Origin: Chaunax sp. Z400
Taxonomy: Eukaryota > Chordata > Actinopteri > Lophiiformes > Chaunacidae
Direction: 5' to 3'
DNA length: 64,000 bases
Assembly: GCA_037577475.1 (NCBI GenBank)
Contig: CM075192.1
Coordinates: 7,775,408-7,839,407 of the forward strand
Shown here one piece after another: positions 49,201 through 59,493 of the stretch (positions are counted from its first letter, which is position 1; each line of letters begins with the position of its first letter). Below the pieces are notes generated by a model. The model had not been told where the DNA came from and ran no database searches. It saw only the letters and a list, made by a program, of their open reading frames with translations. Position numbers and translations under genes: made by a program.

Positions 49201-52200
49201 CCAGATGGTCCCTCTCCTATTTAGCCCAGAGGTCGCAACGTCCATGATTTCCTAAAAGAATTTCAAATGTTGACTCGTCAGACCACAGGACGGTTTTCTT
49301 CTTCACCTCAGTCCATCTTAAATGAGCTCAGCTTTCTGGATCTGGTTTATATAGGGTTTCCTCTTTGCATGGTAGAGTTTCAACACCCAGTAGTGGCGAT
49401 ACGGAGTGAAACCAGCTCGTTATCTCGTGGCCACAACATAGTAATGCGTGGCCACGAGATGCTAACACCTATACACATGATATCATTTATATTTAGCTGT
49501 AACATGGCGATACGGAGTGAAACCAGCTCGTTATCTCGTGGCCACGCATTATTATTTTTTTCCAATGTCACCAGAGGGGCTCCGTAGTTCACAGACAATG
49601 GCTTCGGAAGTGTTCCTGAGCCCATGCAGTGATGTCCACTACGGAATCCTGTCTGTTTTTAATGCAGCGATGTCCACTACAGAATCCTGTCTGTTTTTAA
49701 TGTAGTGATGTCCACTACGGAATCCTGTCTGTTTTTAATGCAGCGATGTCCACTACAGAATCCTGTCTGTTTTTAATGCAGCGATGTCCACTACAGAATC
49801 CTGTCTGTTTTTAATGTAGTGATGTCCACTACAGAATCCTGTCTGTTTTTAATGCAGTGATGTCCACTACAGAATCCTGTCTGTTTTTAATGCAGTGATG
49901 TCACTACAGAATCCTGTCTGTTTTTAATGCAGTGATGTCACTACAGAATCCTGTCTGTTTTTAATGTAGTGATGTCCACTACAGAATCCTGTCTGTTTTT
50001 AATGCAGTGATGTCACTACAGAATCCTGTCTGTTTTTAATGCAGTGATGTCCACTACAGAATCCTGTCTGTTTTTAATGTAGTGATGTCCACTACAGAAT
50101 CCTGTCTGTTTTTAATGCAGTGATGTCCACTACAGAATCCTGTCTGTTTTTAATGCAGTGATGTCCACTACAGACTCCTGTCTGTTTTTAATGCAGTGAT
50201 GTCCACTACAGAATCCTGTATGTTTTTAATGTAGTGATGTCACTACAGAATCCTGTCTGTTTTTAATGTAGTGATGTCCACTACAGAATCCTGTCTGTTT
50301 TTAATGTAGTGATGTCCACTACAGAATCCTGTATGTTTTTAATGTAGTGATGTCACTACAGAATCCTGTCTGTTTTTAATGCAGTGATGTCCACTACAGA
50401 ATCCTGTCTGTTTTTAATGCAGTGATGTCCACTACAGAATCCTGTCTGTTTTTAATACAGTGATGTCCACTACAGAATCCTGTCTGTTTTTAATGCAGTG
50501 ATGTCCACTAATCCTGTCTGTTTTTAATGCAGTGATGTCCACTACAGAATCCTGTCTGTTTTTAATGCAGCGATGTCCACTACAGAATCCTGTCTGTTTT
50601 TAATGCAGTGATGTCCACTAATCCTGTCTGTTTTTAATGTAGTGATGTCCACTACAGAATCCTGTCTGTTTTTAATGCAGTGATGTCCACTACAGAATCC
50701 TGTCTGTTTTTAATGCAGTGATGTCCACTACAGAATCCTGTCTGTTTTTAATGCAGTAATGTCCACTACAGAATCCTGTCTGTTTTTAATGCAGTGATGT
50801 CCACTACAGAATCCTGTCTGTTTTTAATGCAGTGATGTCCACTACAGAATCCTGTCTGTTTTTAATGCAGTGATGTCCACTACAGAATCCTGTCTGTTTT
50901 TAATGCAGTGATGTCCACTACAGAATCCTGTCTGTTTTTAATGTAGTGATGTCCACTACAGAATCCTGTCTGTTTTTAATGCAGTGATGTCCCCTACAGA
51001 ATCCTGTCTGTTTTTAATGTAGTGATGTCCACTACAGAATCCTGTCTGTTTTTAATGCAGTGATGTCCACTACAGAATCCTGTCTGTTTTTAATACAGTA
51101 ATGTCCACTACAGAATCCTGTCTGTTTTTAATACAGTAATGTCCACTACAGAATCCTGTCTGTTTTTAATGCAGTGATGTCCACTACAGACTCCTGTCTG
51201 TTTTTAGTGCAGTTAGGTCCACTACAGAATCCTGTCTGTTTTTAGTGCAGTTAGGTCCACTACAGAATCCTGTCTGTTTTTAATGCAGTGATGTCCACTA
51301 CAGAATCCTGTCTGTTTTTAATGCAGTGATGTCCACTACAGAATCCTGTCTGTTTTTAGTGCAGTTAGGTCCACTACAGAATCCTGTCTGTTTTTAATGC
51401 AGTGATGTCCACTACAGAATCCTGTCTGTTTTTAATGCAGTGATGTCCACTACAGAATCCTGTCTGTTTTTAATGCAGTGATGTCCACTACAGAATCCTG
51501 TCTGTTTTTAATGCAGTGATGTCCACTACAGAATCCTGTCTGTTTTTAATGCAGTGATGTCCACTAATCCTGTCTGTTTTTAATGCAGTGATGTCCACTA
51601 CAGAATCCTGTCTGTTTTTAATGCAGTGATGTCCACTACAGAATCCTGTCTGTTTTTAATGCAGTGATGTCCACTAATCCTGTCTGTTTTTAATGCAGTG
51701 ATGTCCACTACAGAATCCTGTCTGTTTTTAATGCAGTGATATTGTTACTGTAGACAATGAAATCCTCGAATTCTTTGCAATTTTACGTTGAGAAACATTA
51801 TTCTTAAATTGTTGCACTATTTGCCATGATGCAGTCTTTCACAGAGTGGTGAACCTCTCCCCATCTTTACCTCAGAAAGACTCAGCCTCTCTGGATACTC
51901 TTTTTATACCCAATCATGTTACTCTCCTGCTGCCAGTTAACGTCATTAATTTTGAGATGTTCCGCCAGGAGTTTTCTTTTAGTATTTCACAACTTTTCCC
52001 ATCTTTTGTTGCCACTGTCCCAACGTTTTCTAAATTTGATGCTGGCATCAAATTCAAAGTGTGCATGTAATTTTCAAAAAACAATGAGATTTCTCATTTT
52101 CAATATTTGATATGTTTTTAAGCTATTTTCAATTACACATGGGGTTTCAATGTTTTGCAAATCATCACATTCTGTTTCTATTTACATTTTACACAGCATC

Positions 52201-52320
52201 CCAACTTCTTTGGGAATGGGGTTGTATATTATAATTTGTTAACAATGTTCATGTTTGTCTTTCCAGGACCCTGCACTGTTTAGATCAGAGGAGGACCACT
52301 ATGACTCCACAGGATCCTGA
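36908..52320 (+). CDS. slc46a1: SLC46A1/PCFT-like transporter, copy 2 (complete in window)
   Basis: Gene-level entry. Coding exons are 36908-37225, 43098-43489, 43622-44100, 44694-44777, 48494-48650 and 52267-52320. The ATG at 36908 (context GAC-ATG) is chosen because it starts the longest family-like N-terminus and is kept in copy 3. About 476 codons precede the tail exon, against 459 residues for human PCFT; about 30 extra residues are at the acidic N-terminus. Exon 1 gives TM1 and the glycosylated loop (NGS at residue 87, Cys94, NDS at 96); exon 2 TM2-5 (Asp139, Arg143, Asp186); exon 3 TM6-9 (His277); exon 4 TM10; exon 5 TM11-12. Human Glu185 is Gly215 and His281 is Gln317. It differs from copy 1 at few residues, e.g. 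VADTSNIKS for VADISDSKS, TSMLGLK for TSLLGLK and QCC for QRC. No stop in exons 1-5. The tail joint has the same phase problem as copy 1. Confidence 0.87.
37226..38040 (+). other. Start of intron 1, copy 2
   Basis: Near-identical to 270-1079. AT-rich, no exon. Contains the same hAT-like stretch at about 37304-37400. Confidence 0.5.
38041..38660 (+). mobile_element. L2-like LINE fragment, copy 2 (internally deleted)
   Basis: Same element as 1076-2096. The reading frame goes straight from TTCLLDP to SAAFDTTDHH: about 0.38 kb encoding the central reverse-transcriptase motifs (KPLLKKP to LLDL) is gone, and the frame stays open across the join. Confidence 0.75.
38661..39344 (+). repeat. Unassigned intron segment with duplicated block, copy 2
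   Basis: Counterpart of 2097-2790, including the block repeated about 143 bp apart. It ends in a (TATTA)n-like tract at about 39321-39340 that replaces about 40 bp of the copy 1 version. Confidence 0.5.
39345..39640 (+). mobile_element. L2-type LINE 3' tail, copy 2
   Basis: Fuller version of the copy 1 tail. It keeps GGTTTTTCCTCGCCACTGTC and GCTTGCTCATGGGGGATTGT between the GTTTCTGCCTG and TAGAATAAAG motifs, then ends AATAAAATTGACTTGACTGG. Confidence 0.7.
39660..40369 (+). mobile_element. Tc1-like transposase relic, intron 1 of copy 2
   Basis: Counterpart of 3050-3760: VKHGVGSVMLWGCYASSKTG, then EGKMDSIKYQEILEENI. The C-terminal piece VVATGKPRNIPQLEAFVNEE can be read at 40085-40150. Inactive. 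Confidence 0.75.
40370..41151 (+). other. Intron 1 middle, copy 2
   Basis: Ancestral AT-rich intron matching 3761-4542. No exon seen. Confidence 0.5.
41166..42973 (+). mobile_element. Rex3 (RTE) retrotransposon, copy 2
   Basis: Same insertion as 4557-6921, with the same flanking duplication (41152-41165 and 42974-42987). About 0.57 kb between about 42690 and 42710 is missing and replaced by a short filler, AACGACAAGTCGCCGTT, so the nested repeat, the LTR-like piece and part of the Rex3 C-terminal region are lost. The same stops as in copy 1 show it was dead before the duplication. Confidence 0.85.
43098..43489 (+). CDS. slc46a1: Copy 2 exon 2
   Basis: 392 nt, TTGCAG acceptor and GG|GTAAG donor. 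EVETLTAHW start, GAWSDVAGRR motif, LSGDMGAILAG, and AVLGACLGISG with Gly at the human Glu185 place. Confidence 0.9.
43622..44100 (+). CDS. slc46a1: Copy 2 exon 3
   Basis: 479 nt, open throughout. Keeps Tyr249 (TAC) where copy 3 has TAG. PVDPSAKF agrees with copy 3 rather than copy 1. Confidence 0.9.
44101..44693 (+). other. Intron 3, copy 2
   Basis: AT-rich, near-identical to 8049-8636. Nothing recognisable inside. Confidence 0.7.
44694..44777 (+). CDS. slc46a1: Copy 2 exon 4
   Basis: 84 nt. The protein is identical to copy 1, with VIRSKLSKLVDPSEQ. Confidence 0.9.
44915..48359 (+). repeat. Teleost dispersed repeat in intron 4, copy 2
   Basis: Counterpart of 8858-12162, flanked by TTTAAT. 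It keeps a 3' segment of about 131 bp (about 48192-48325, with GGAGGCGTGGCCGATGC and GGTGCACGTCCTGATTGGC) that copy 1 has lost, so this is the fuller version. LINE nested at about 46066-47528. Confidence 0.65.
46066..47528 (+). mobile_element. CR1/Rex1-type LINE fragment nested in intron 4 repeat, copy 2
   Basis: Counterpart of 10000-11462. The same stops (LLFMDFS then TGA) show it was inactive before the duplication. Confidence 0.6.
48494..48650 (+). CDS. slc46a1: Copy 2 exon 5
   Basis: 157 nt. The protein is identical to copy 1. Donor ATTGG|GTGAGT leaves phase 2. Confidence 0.9.
48717..49083 (+). mobile_element. LINE linker fragment in intron 5, copy 2
   Basis: Counterpart of 12520-12885; FNNGLHGLLDALAPLKTRTV is kept. 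Confidence 0.6.
49085..49625 (-). mobile_element. Tc1-like element 2, C-terminal half, copy 2
   Basis: Same half-transposase as 12886-13311. The foreign TIR-element insert (about 49393-49586) is longer here: a 41-bp direct repeat starting TGGCGATACGGAGTGAAACC occurs at 49394 and 49505. Copy 1 has only one and lacks the 111 bp in between. Confidence 0.8.
49626..51740. repeat. 2.1-kb minisatellite, 38-bp unit, in intron 5 of copy 2
   Basis: Same unit as the 20-kb array, about 56 units by length. It shares variant forms with the large array: AGTGCAGTTAGGTCC, AATACAG, AATGTAG, the shortened CACTAATCC unit and one-base-short GATGTCAC units. CAGCGATG and TGTATG forms are frequent here. The GTCGG, GTGTACAC and GTAGTGTCCACCAC forms of the large array are not seen. 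Confidence 0.97.
51741..52226 (-). mobile_element. Tc1-like element 2, N-terminal half and TIR, copy 2
   Basis: Continues the transposase beyond the array without the gap seen in copy 1: ATTGTTACTGTAGACAATGA, then CCTCGAATTCTTTGCAATTT. Transposase start (MGRGSPLCE) on minus at 51864-51862; TIR end GGGAATGGGGTTGTA at 52226. Confidence 0.8.
52267..52320 (+). CDS. slc46a1: Copy 2 last exon (frame uncertain)
   Basis: Same sequence as 33780-33833: acceptor TCTTTCCAG, tail DPALFRSEEDHYDSTGS, TGA. Conservation of the piece in both copies says little, because the surrounding DNA is equally conserved. The phase mismatch with exon 5 is the same as in copy 1. Confidence 0.6.
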   Translation, partial: DPALFRSEEDHYDSTGS

Positions 52321-52340
52321 CCTGAAGAGTTCTTCCTAGT

Positions 52341-55300
52341 CTATGAGGTGAACAGCTCTGACACAGAAACCTCCATCTGTGACGTTGAGAGACACTTTTT
52401 GATCTTAACAGAATAACAGGCAGCTGACTGTTGTTGGCTAGCTCAGCGATGGGATTCTTCCAACTAGTCACACCAGAGTGATCCAGACCAAAGGATGAAG
52501 AGTCAACCTATGACTCACATTACACTCAGGAGTGGGGACTAAGGCTTTGTCAGAACTTAGCAGAGTCTTCAAAAATGATTTGGTGCATGCTTCCATTTTG
52601 TGATTTCATACATTTTCAATATAGTATGCTGAGTGAGAGCCAAATAATATGCCTTGCATTTCCATTTTGAATGTATTAATTTCAGTAGGTCTAATATTAC
52701 TCTAAAGGTTAAGGGGCCTATTTGAGGTCCCAAAATGTCCTAAACTCCTCAGTTGTTGATATCAAGCATTGGTATAACAGGGTTGTTTTCAGAAGTTAAT
52801 TTATTAACAGTAACATATCAATCACCTGACACAGGTATGGAGCCTAATAACAGTTGTAATCAATAAGTGATTGACAGGCTCTCTTACAGATGTCACAAAG
52901 TTATAATATTTTTCAAACCAGCATCTTTACAATAGAAGGAACAGAACAAACCCTATAATGACACGAGTATAAGGGTAACATGTAGAAAGGGATAGCTGTG
53001 TTTATAGTGCATGAAGTGTTTTCTGTTTGCCTGCTGTTAAATATTGTTTTTTTTTTCTGTTTGAATTTGTAATGTTTTTCATTTTAAATCAGGCCTGACA
53101 AAAGTTGAGGAATTTAAGTATTTAAATTTTTCTCTACTTTACACCTACCAGTATACTATACATGTATACTTATACTCTAAGTTTATTCTTCAGCAGGATT
53201 AAATGGTTGAAGTTTTATGTATTGCTTTATTGTATTGACTCCTCATTTACTATCATACCTGAACAAAAGCAATGGATCCTTACATTTAGGAAGCTGAAAG
53301 ACTATCAAAATAGTTGTTGATTTCTATTTGTTAATTGACTAATTGTTGAAGCTCTAAGCACCACAGCACGTCTTTTAAAATGGTTTGTTGTGACACATTT
53401 GACCAAAAACTTGCAACACGTGCAATTTGGATATTGCACTTGACTGTATCTCTGTACAATATGTGGTGCCTCCAGCTATGATGATGCCCACAGTCAAAGC
53501 ATCTGCTACAGTTTCTTCCCTATTACAACCCAAACATAAAGACACACAAACGTCAGTAAAATAAAAATAAAAAAGCAAAATACATATTCCTTAATCATTG
53601 GAAAGCAGTAAACAATGTTGATCCTAATTCCGATAGATGACCAATTAAAATGTACAACCACATTTCCAAAAAAGTTGGGATGCTGTGTAAAATGAAAATA
53701 GAAACAATGTGATGTTTATATCACATTGTTAATATCTGAGGCCCTAAAGTCAGTGCATGTGGCATATTTCTGAAATGTGTGCAGTTTATTTAGTTCAGTT
53801 AAACAGGAAAAAAGTCTAGACAGAATATTAAAATATAAAGGGTCACAGACGGGCAACAACTTGTGTCTTTTGTGTTAGGTGCAAAAAATACCCTTTTCAA
53901 ACAGCAGAAAAATATTAGGAACAAATAAATAAAAACACTTGTACCCATTTTATTTTCTTCTAGCCGAGAGGGGAATACTCCATACTATCATTTGTTTAAC
54001 ATAGGTTTATAGTGTTTATGTTCACCTATGTGCCCTGTCTGCTAACGACCACTGGACAGAGAGTTCCTAAATTACCATCAAAATCAATTAAAAAATGATC
54101 AAACACTGTTGACTTCAAAAATCTTTATATCATCAATTACAGAAATTGTGAAATTGAATTGAAATTTGCAACGGAACAAGCAGAAAAGTACTTATGCTAC
54201 CTTTATATCATAATATAAAATATCAAAATGTTGATCTGTAACTTTAAATAACCTGCCTCCCATTAGATAGAATGAAATATTATATTAAGCATGCTTTAAG
54301 TTTTTTAAATTTTGATCCAAATAACTGAAATAGGCTATTGATGATTTAGTAATTTGAAAGGGGTGATTTTCTAATACACCATTCCATCAGCCTACAAGAG
54401 TTGTAGGAATGTATGATAAGTATTTTCATTTAGATTTTTGTATTTTAAAAACTAGACCTGTAGTTTATACACACCTAAGAGTAAGAGAGGATAAGATAGT
54501 ATCCAAAGATGGATGATTTAATATTATTATTATTGACTCTATTTATTGGCTATCGTAAAAATGAAATGTTTTTTTCCTCATTTAAACGGTTCCTGTTTTG
54601 TTTATACTAATCTGGACTTCTCTATCTGCACCCTTTCTCATCTGGTTCTTCCTGCTCTCTCTCTGTCTTCTTTCTCTCCATTCTGCTCTCTCCCTCTGTC
54701 CACTGACATTCACATACTTTATGCAGAAATTGCATATAATCTGATTATAAATCAACAGAAAGTATTTATGATGTAAATAAATGTGAAAGTGGATTGGGGA
54801 GAATCCACATTTGATGCCATCTCAGTAATTTATCTTGCTGTTTGTTTGTCTTCTGCTGTTCCTGTTCTTCAGTGCATGGGGTGTGCTAATTTGACCAAAT
54901 TATTAGGCGTACTCAAACCAGTTTGGGAAATTACCATCATTAGAATTTTACTTTACCTTCTTCTCTGTTAGGTCCTACTTCCTATATCTCTGTTATTCCG
55001 TGTTGGCATAAATGTGAGGTCCCTCCTTGAAAGTGATATATTTCATTTTAATAGCTTTTTAATATTGGCCCAAGACACCTGAAAGACACCTGTTGGTTGT
55101 TTTTTTTTGTCTCAACTGACAATAGGGGGCCTCCGTACCCTCTCCGTCCACATGATGCTGCTGAGGTCCCACTTTAATATAATGTTCCTCAGTGTCGCTT
55201 CCTTTAATCAGTTGAGTAAGCTGATGATTTACCTTTTAGATAATATCATTCACCCTATAAAGTTAGACTGGTAACTAATTAGTGATATTATGATTAGATA

Positions 55301-55424
55301 TTCGGTTATGTAGCTCCAGCGTCACAAACAGGAGTAGGGCACAAGTTAAAGTCTTGTTGTGTTCAGACACTCTGAATACAAAGTTAGTAACGTTATCGGT
55401 AGAACTGTTTACTGTCAGTCCGAC
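52341..55424 (+). promoter_or_regulatory. Spacer between copy 2 and copy 3 (3' UTR and promoter)
   Basis: Near-identical to 33854-36907, so both downstream genes start with almost the same promoter. The AATAAA found after copy 1 reads AATAGA here (52933-52938). An ATTAAA at about 53206 is the next candidate. Solitary Tc1 end at 53652-53714 and CT-rich tract at about 54650-54705. Confidence 0.5.
53652..53714 (+). mobile_element. Solitary Tc1-like terminal fragment, second spacer
   Basis: TACAACCACATTTCCAAAAA and GTTGGGATGCTGTGTAAAAT; counterpart of 35164-35225. Confidence 0.7.
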
Positions 55425-55742
55425 ATGAACGAGCCAGACACCGCGGCTATCCTTCCTGGAGGTGCGTTCACAAATTCTGATGAGATGTTGACCAGCGACA
55501 GCCACAATGATGATGAAGCAGACGGACCGATCAGCCGCTCCACATGGCCACCGTTCAGTTTAAGATGCCCGCTGCCGGTGTCTGTGGAGCCGGTGATACT
55601 CCTTTCTATGTTTGCTCTGGTCCTGCAGACGCCTCTGTCCATACAGTACCTGTGGGATCGTATCAGTGAGGACGTCGGCTACAATGGCTCCCAGAGGTCA
55701 GAGTGCAGCAATGATTCCAGACCCCTCGACCCTCTTCAGCAG
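55425..55742 (+). CDS. slc46a1: Copy 3 exon 1
   Basis: 318 nt from ATG. MNEPDTAAILPGGAFTNSDE differs from copy 2 near the start; the rest is close. Donor CAG|GTAGAC. Open reading frame, but part of a gene with a downstream stop. Confidence 0.8.
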
Positions 55743-57355
55743 GTAGACTAGACCGGTACTCATATTCAGATGATGGGAATTTCAGCTCTTGTTTAGTGAG
55801 CTAGATCATTTGGCTCAGCTCAGCATTGAGAGCTGGCTCTTTTGGCTCCTAAACAGCACTTTATTTAATATAACTTCTGGCTTTATAATTCAGCCCAGTT
55901 TAGTGATATTTTGACCTTTGCTATCTGTACATGTTTATCACTTCAATTATTCAGTGTCATATAGGAAACCTTGATTTCCAGAGTAACATAATCTTAGACA
56001 TACATTATATTTGGTATTGAAACATTAATGTAAAACATCACACACTAGCCTGTTATGCATATTGGATGTATTATTTAAAATGAATGCAGTAGATTAACAG
56101 GATGTACAGTTCTAAGGTTATGAGGAGATCCTGTTCATATGATATTTTTATCTAACTAATCTGCATTCTGCCTTTATGTTATCTATGTTATTAAAATACA
56201 TCCAAATACTACTTTGTTTTTTGTTCACTCATTCTGTGTTTGTGCTCTCTGTACCTCTAGCCTCTGAACTCAGTAAGCAGTCATTTACTCTGCTTCTCCC
56301 CTTTATGATAGCCTCATTTGTATATGATCCTTGCCTGTCATCAGTCTTGATTGCTTGTACTGCACATCAGCACAACATCCAGTCAGTGCATAGATGGAGG
56401 TGTGGCCAAGCGTTAAGAAAAGATCCAACTATTCTGTCTTGTATTAATTTTCCATGTCACATTATCTACTGTACCTTGATGTATGGAACATAGTGATGGT
56501 AAAACATGTTTGTTTTTTTCTCTTACTATTTAAAATTCTGTATGTCATTGGATTAGTACAAATCAAAGACTCTTTTTTCCTAAATGGGATAAAGGAGTGA
56601 ATGTTTTTTTATTTTGTTTTGTTTTTTTGTCTATTGATTGCAGCGATCATTAACATGTTATTTTGGAGGATTTTGCCTTTGTTTGGGACTTGAGCTTTTT
56701 TCTTGAGCTATTTAGTTTATCTTCATGAACTTCAGGACTGATGTGGCTTTGGGCTCTAGGAATAATGTTTATCTTAGTATCTGCTTATTTTGTTGGTGTG
56801 TAAGTAACGGCCGTCCAGTGCTCTCCTGTTACTTGTCCAAGTTGTATTTAATTTGATTATATTAATATCTGGTGGTCTGTGCAGCTATCGCTGTCTCTTT
56901 CATTAGTATGTAGTTTAACTTAGTTTGTCTCTGTTGCTGTCAGTCATTTAGCCATTGCCCAGCAGCTTCTGTTAACCACTATATCATATGCCCACCCCTT
57001 ACCTTAAATTTTGCATTTGTGCCTTCACTTGTGAGCAAGACAGCTGACAAATTTATTTAAAAATGAAAGAATAAAAGAAATCGGCTTTCCGGAGCCAGCT
57101 TGCATAAAACTGCCAGTTAATAGAACAGACTCGTTAGCGAACGATACATCACTATTGTGCACCATTACCTATATCTATATATGGGGACAATACGTCTGTA
57201 CCCGTGTGGGGAATCAAACTTAAAATTGTAGCTTCCTAGACTTAAGTTTATTTACTGTTTTCTTACATTGGCAGTGTCTTGTATTTTTTTATAGTCTCAG
57301 GACAGATGTAGAGCAAAATTAGTCAACAATCATTGTATATTTAGGTTTATTGGCA
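55743..57355 (+). other. Intron 1 of copy 3: diverged start and a 1.2-kb segment of its own
   Basis: To about 56135 this aligns with the other introns 1, with more differences and a 50-bp gap near 55768. From about 56135 to 57355 there is no match in copies 1 and 2. Near its end, ACGAGTC-like bases and AGCGAACGATACATCACTAT (about 57137-57156) look like a hAT-type terminus, and 55773 onward could be the other end. No coding function is recognised. Confidence 0.4.
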
Positions 57356-57499
57356 AAATATACTATCCATCAGCTGTTTTTAATAACCAAATGGCAAAAC
57401 AACAGTTTAAATAAGCCCCAGAATAGCATCATTCAGAAGAACACATATTTAAAATTCAGAATTTGTCTACCAGTAGAGTCCCAAAGTCTTTTCTGTTAA

Positions 57500-58140
57500 A
57501 TCCTAAATTTATATAAAGGCTCCAATGTGTGATCTCCAGGCTGTCCTCCACTACTGATCCAAAAGCACAAGAAAAATCTGCTCCAGTAGCTTAAAACCTT
57601 CTAGATTAGACACAGAAGGTTTGCGATGAAGCAAAACTAACTTCTCAAAGCTATGGATCAGCAGTATGTCCGGAGGAGGAAGAATGAAGCATATGTTGAG
57701 AAAAACACCCTACCTACAGTGAAGCTCTTGGGCTGCTATGCATCCATGGACACTGGAAACCTTCAGCATGTAGAGAGTAAGATGGATTCCATCAAGTATC
57801 AGGAAATCCTAGAAGAAAACGTCTCACCATCTGTGAGGAAGCTGGAGCTTGGGCCTTATTGGACATTCCAAAAGGACAATGATCCCAGGCAGACCTCACA
57901 TTCTACAGTGACCATCAATGTCGCCTGACTTGAATCCCACACGAAATCTCTGGTGGGATTTGAAGAAGGCAGTTGCAGCAGGTAAACCCAGGAATATTCC
58001 AGCACTGGAGGCCTTTGTCAATGAGGAATGGGCTAGGATTCCTCTGGAATGCTGCCAGAAACTGGTGTCTGGATATGCATCATGTTTGCAGCAGGTCACA
58101 GCAGATAAAGGGTCTCTACAAAGAGCTTATGGATAGGATA
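57500..58140 (+). mobile_element. Tc1-like transposase relic, intron 1 of copy 3
   Basis: The most complete of the three relics. QQYVRRRKNEAYVEKNTLPT, LLGCYASMDTGNLQHVESKM, then FQKDNDPRQTSHSTVTINVA with the second catalytic Asp context (QxDNDPxxT), and MSPDLNPTRNLWWDLKKAVA followed by EEWARIPLECCQKLVSGYAS. Two frames are needed, so it is dead. Better preserved than 3050-3760, which lost the PDLNP part. Confidence 0.8.
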
Positions 58141-58969
58141 GTATTAGCAGTAACCATTTGTATGTCTTGTTGTACCATCAGTGTATTTGAGCATGATAGC
58201 AACTCCATCCTCTTCGCTGATAAATAGGAAACAGAATTGATAGGATTTTATTGATACCATTGTCATTATCAATTCTGCTCATTATTTTTTTGATTACCTT
58301 GCAGATTCCTAATCAATTTTCTGTTTGGGATAAACGTTGGCCCACAGAGGTTTTCATAATAAATGCAAATGTCTTATTGTCTCTGAATCTGATTATTGTG
58401 TAGAAACATAATAGAAAAAAGGCATGCATGTGACACAGGTGTGCAAAACATCCACTGTTTTATTTGGAATTGGTTCTCAACTGACTGAAATGATGAAATA
58501 TAGAATGAAATAAAGAATTTGCTGAGCTAATGTTATTATAATAACATATTTACCCTTATTGTAATACCCTGTATTGGATGTGTTGGTCAGCTGGGAAGCA
58601 GTGATACTCAAGTTAAACTTCAAAAGCGTTTTATTCCTGTTTCATAGAAAGATATTTCGGCATGTTGCTGACATTTTCACACTTAATTGAAATAATTATT
58701 TTACAGACCTCACAACTAACACAGGTTTTTTGTAAACCCACTCTTCAATTTATAAATTTTGATCAGCAGCTTTGACATCATTGTTTTCACAGTGTGCAAT
58801 TGTCAAAAAAAACAAAACATGCAGCAATTAAAGAACTGACAAACTTGGTGTCATATAATTGAGATAGATCTGAAAATTTGGAACTGGTTCTTAATCGGTA
58901 CCGGTTCTCAATTTCTATCCCATCTGACAACTGTGGTTGATTGGCTTACGTTTCTTATGTTTTTTGCAG
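58141..58969 (+). other. End of intron 1, copy 3
   Basis: AT-rich intron homologous to 3965-4556 joined to 6930-7045. The Rex3 site is empty at about 58784-58800. No gene. Confidence 0.6.
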
Positions 58970-59361
58970 GAGGTGGAAACCTTGACTGCACACTGGAACC
59001 TATACATCAATCTTGCTGGCTTTTCTGTATGCCTGTTTGTGGTGCCTCTCCTGGGCTCATGGAGTGACGTCGCAGGTCGTAGACCTGTCCTTATTCTCCC
59101 CAATGTGGGCCTGGCCATCCAAGCAGCAATTTACCTGGTGGTGATGTACCTGAAGCTGCCAGTGTTCTACCTTCTTGTGGCAAAGATACTCAGTGGACTT
59201 TTGGGTGATTTCAATGTGATCCTGGCAGGCTGCTTCTCATATGTGACTGATATCAGCGACAGTAAGTCCCTCACCTTCAGGTTGGCCGTCTTGGAGGCTT
59301 GTCTGGGCATTTCAGGGTTGCTAGCAAGCATCATTGGAGGGCAGTGGTGGCAGGCACGAGG
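58970..59361 (+). CDS. slc46a1: Copy 3 exon 2
   Basis: 392 nt, TTTTTGCAG acceptor. EVETLTAHW start, SDVAGRR motif, LLGDFNVILAG (human Asp156 kept), LAVLEACLGISG (human Glu185 kept). More diverged from copies 1 and 2 than they are from each other. Confidence 0.85.
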
Positions 59362-59493
59362 GTAAGAATTGTGTGCTGTTGCACAGTCACAGTATCTGGA
59401 GAGATAACATTAACACCAGTGAACTTAACTCAAAATGAAAATATTTCCTATCTGAATTGGTGATCACTACCATTATTTTATACCTGTTTTTAG

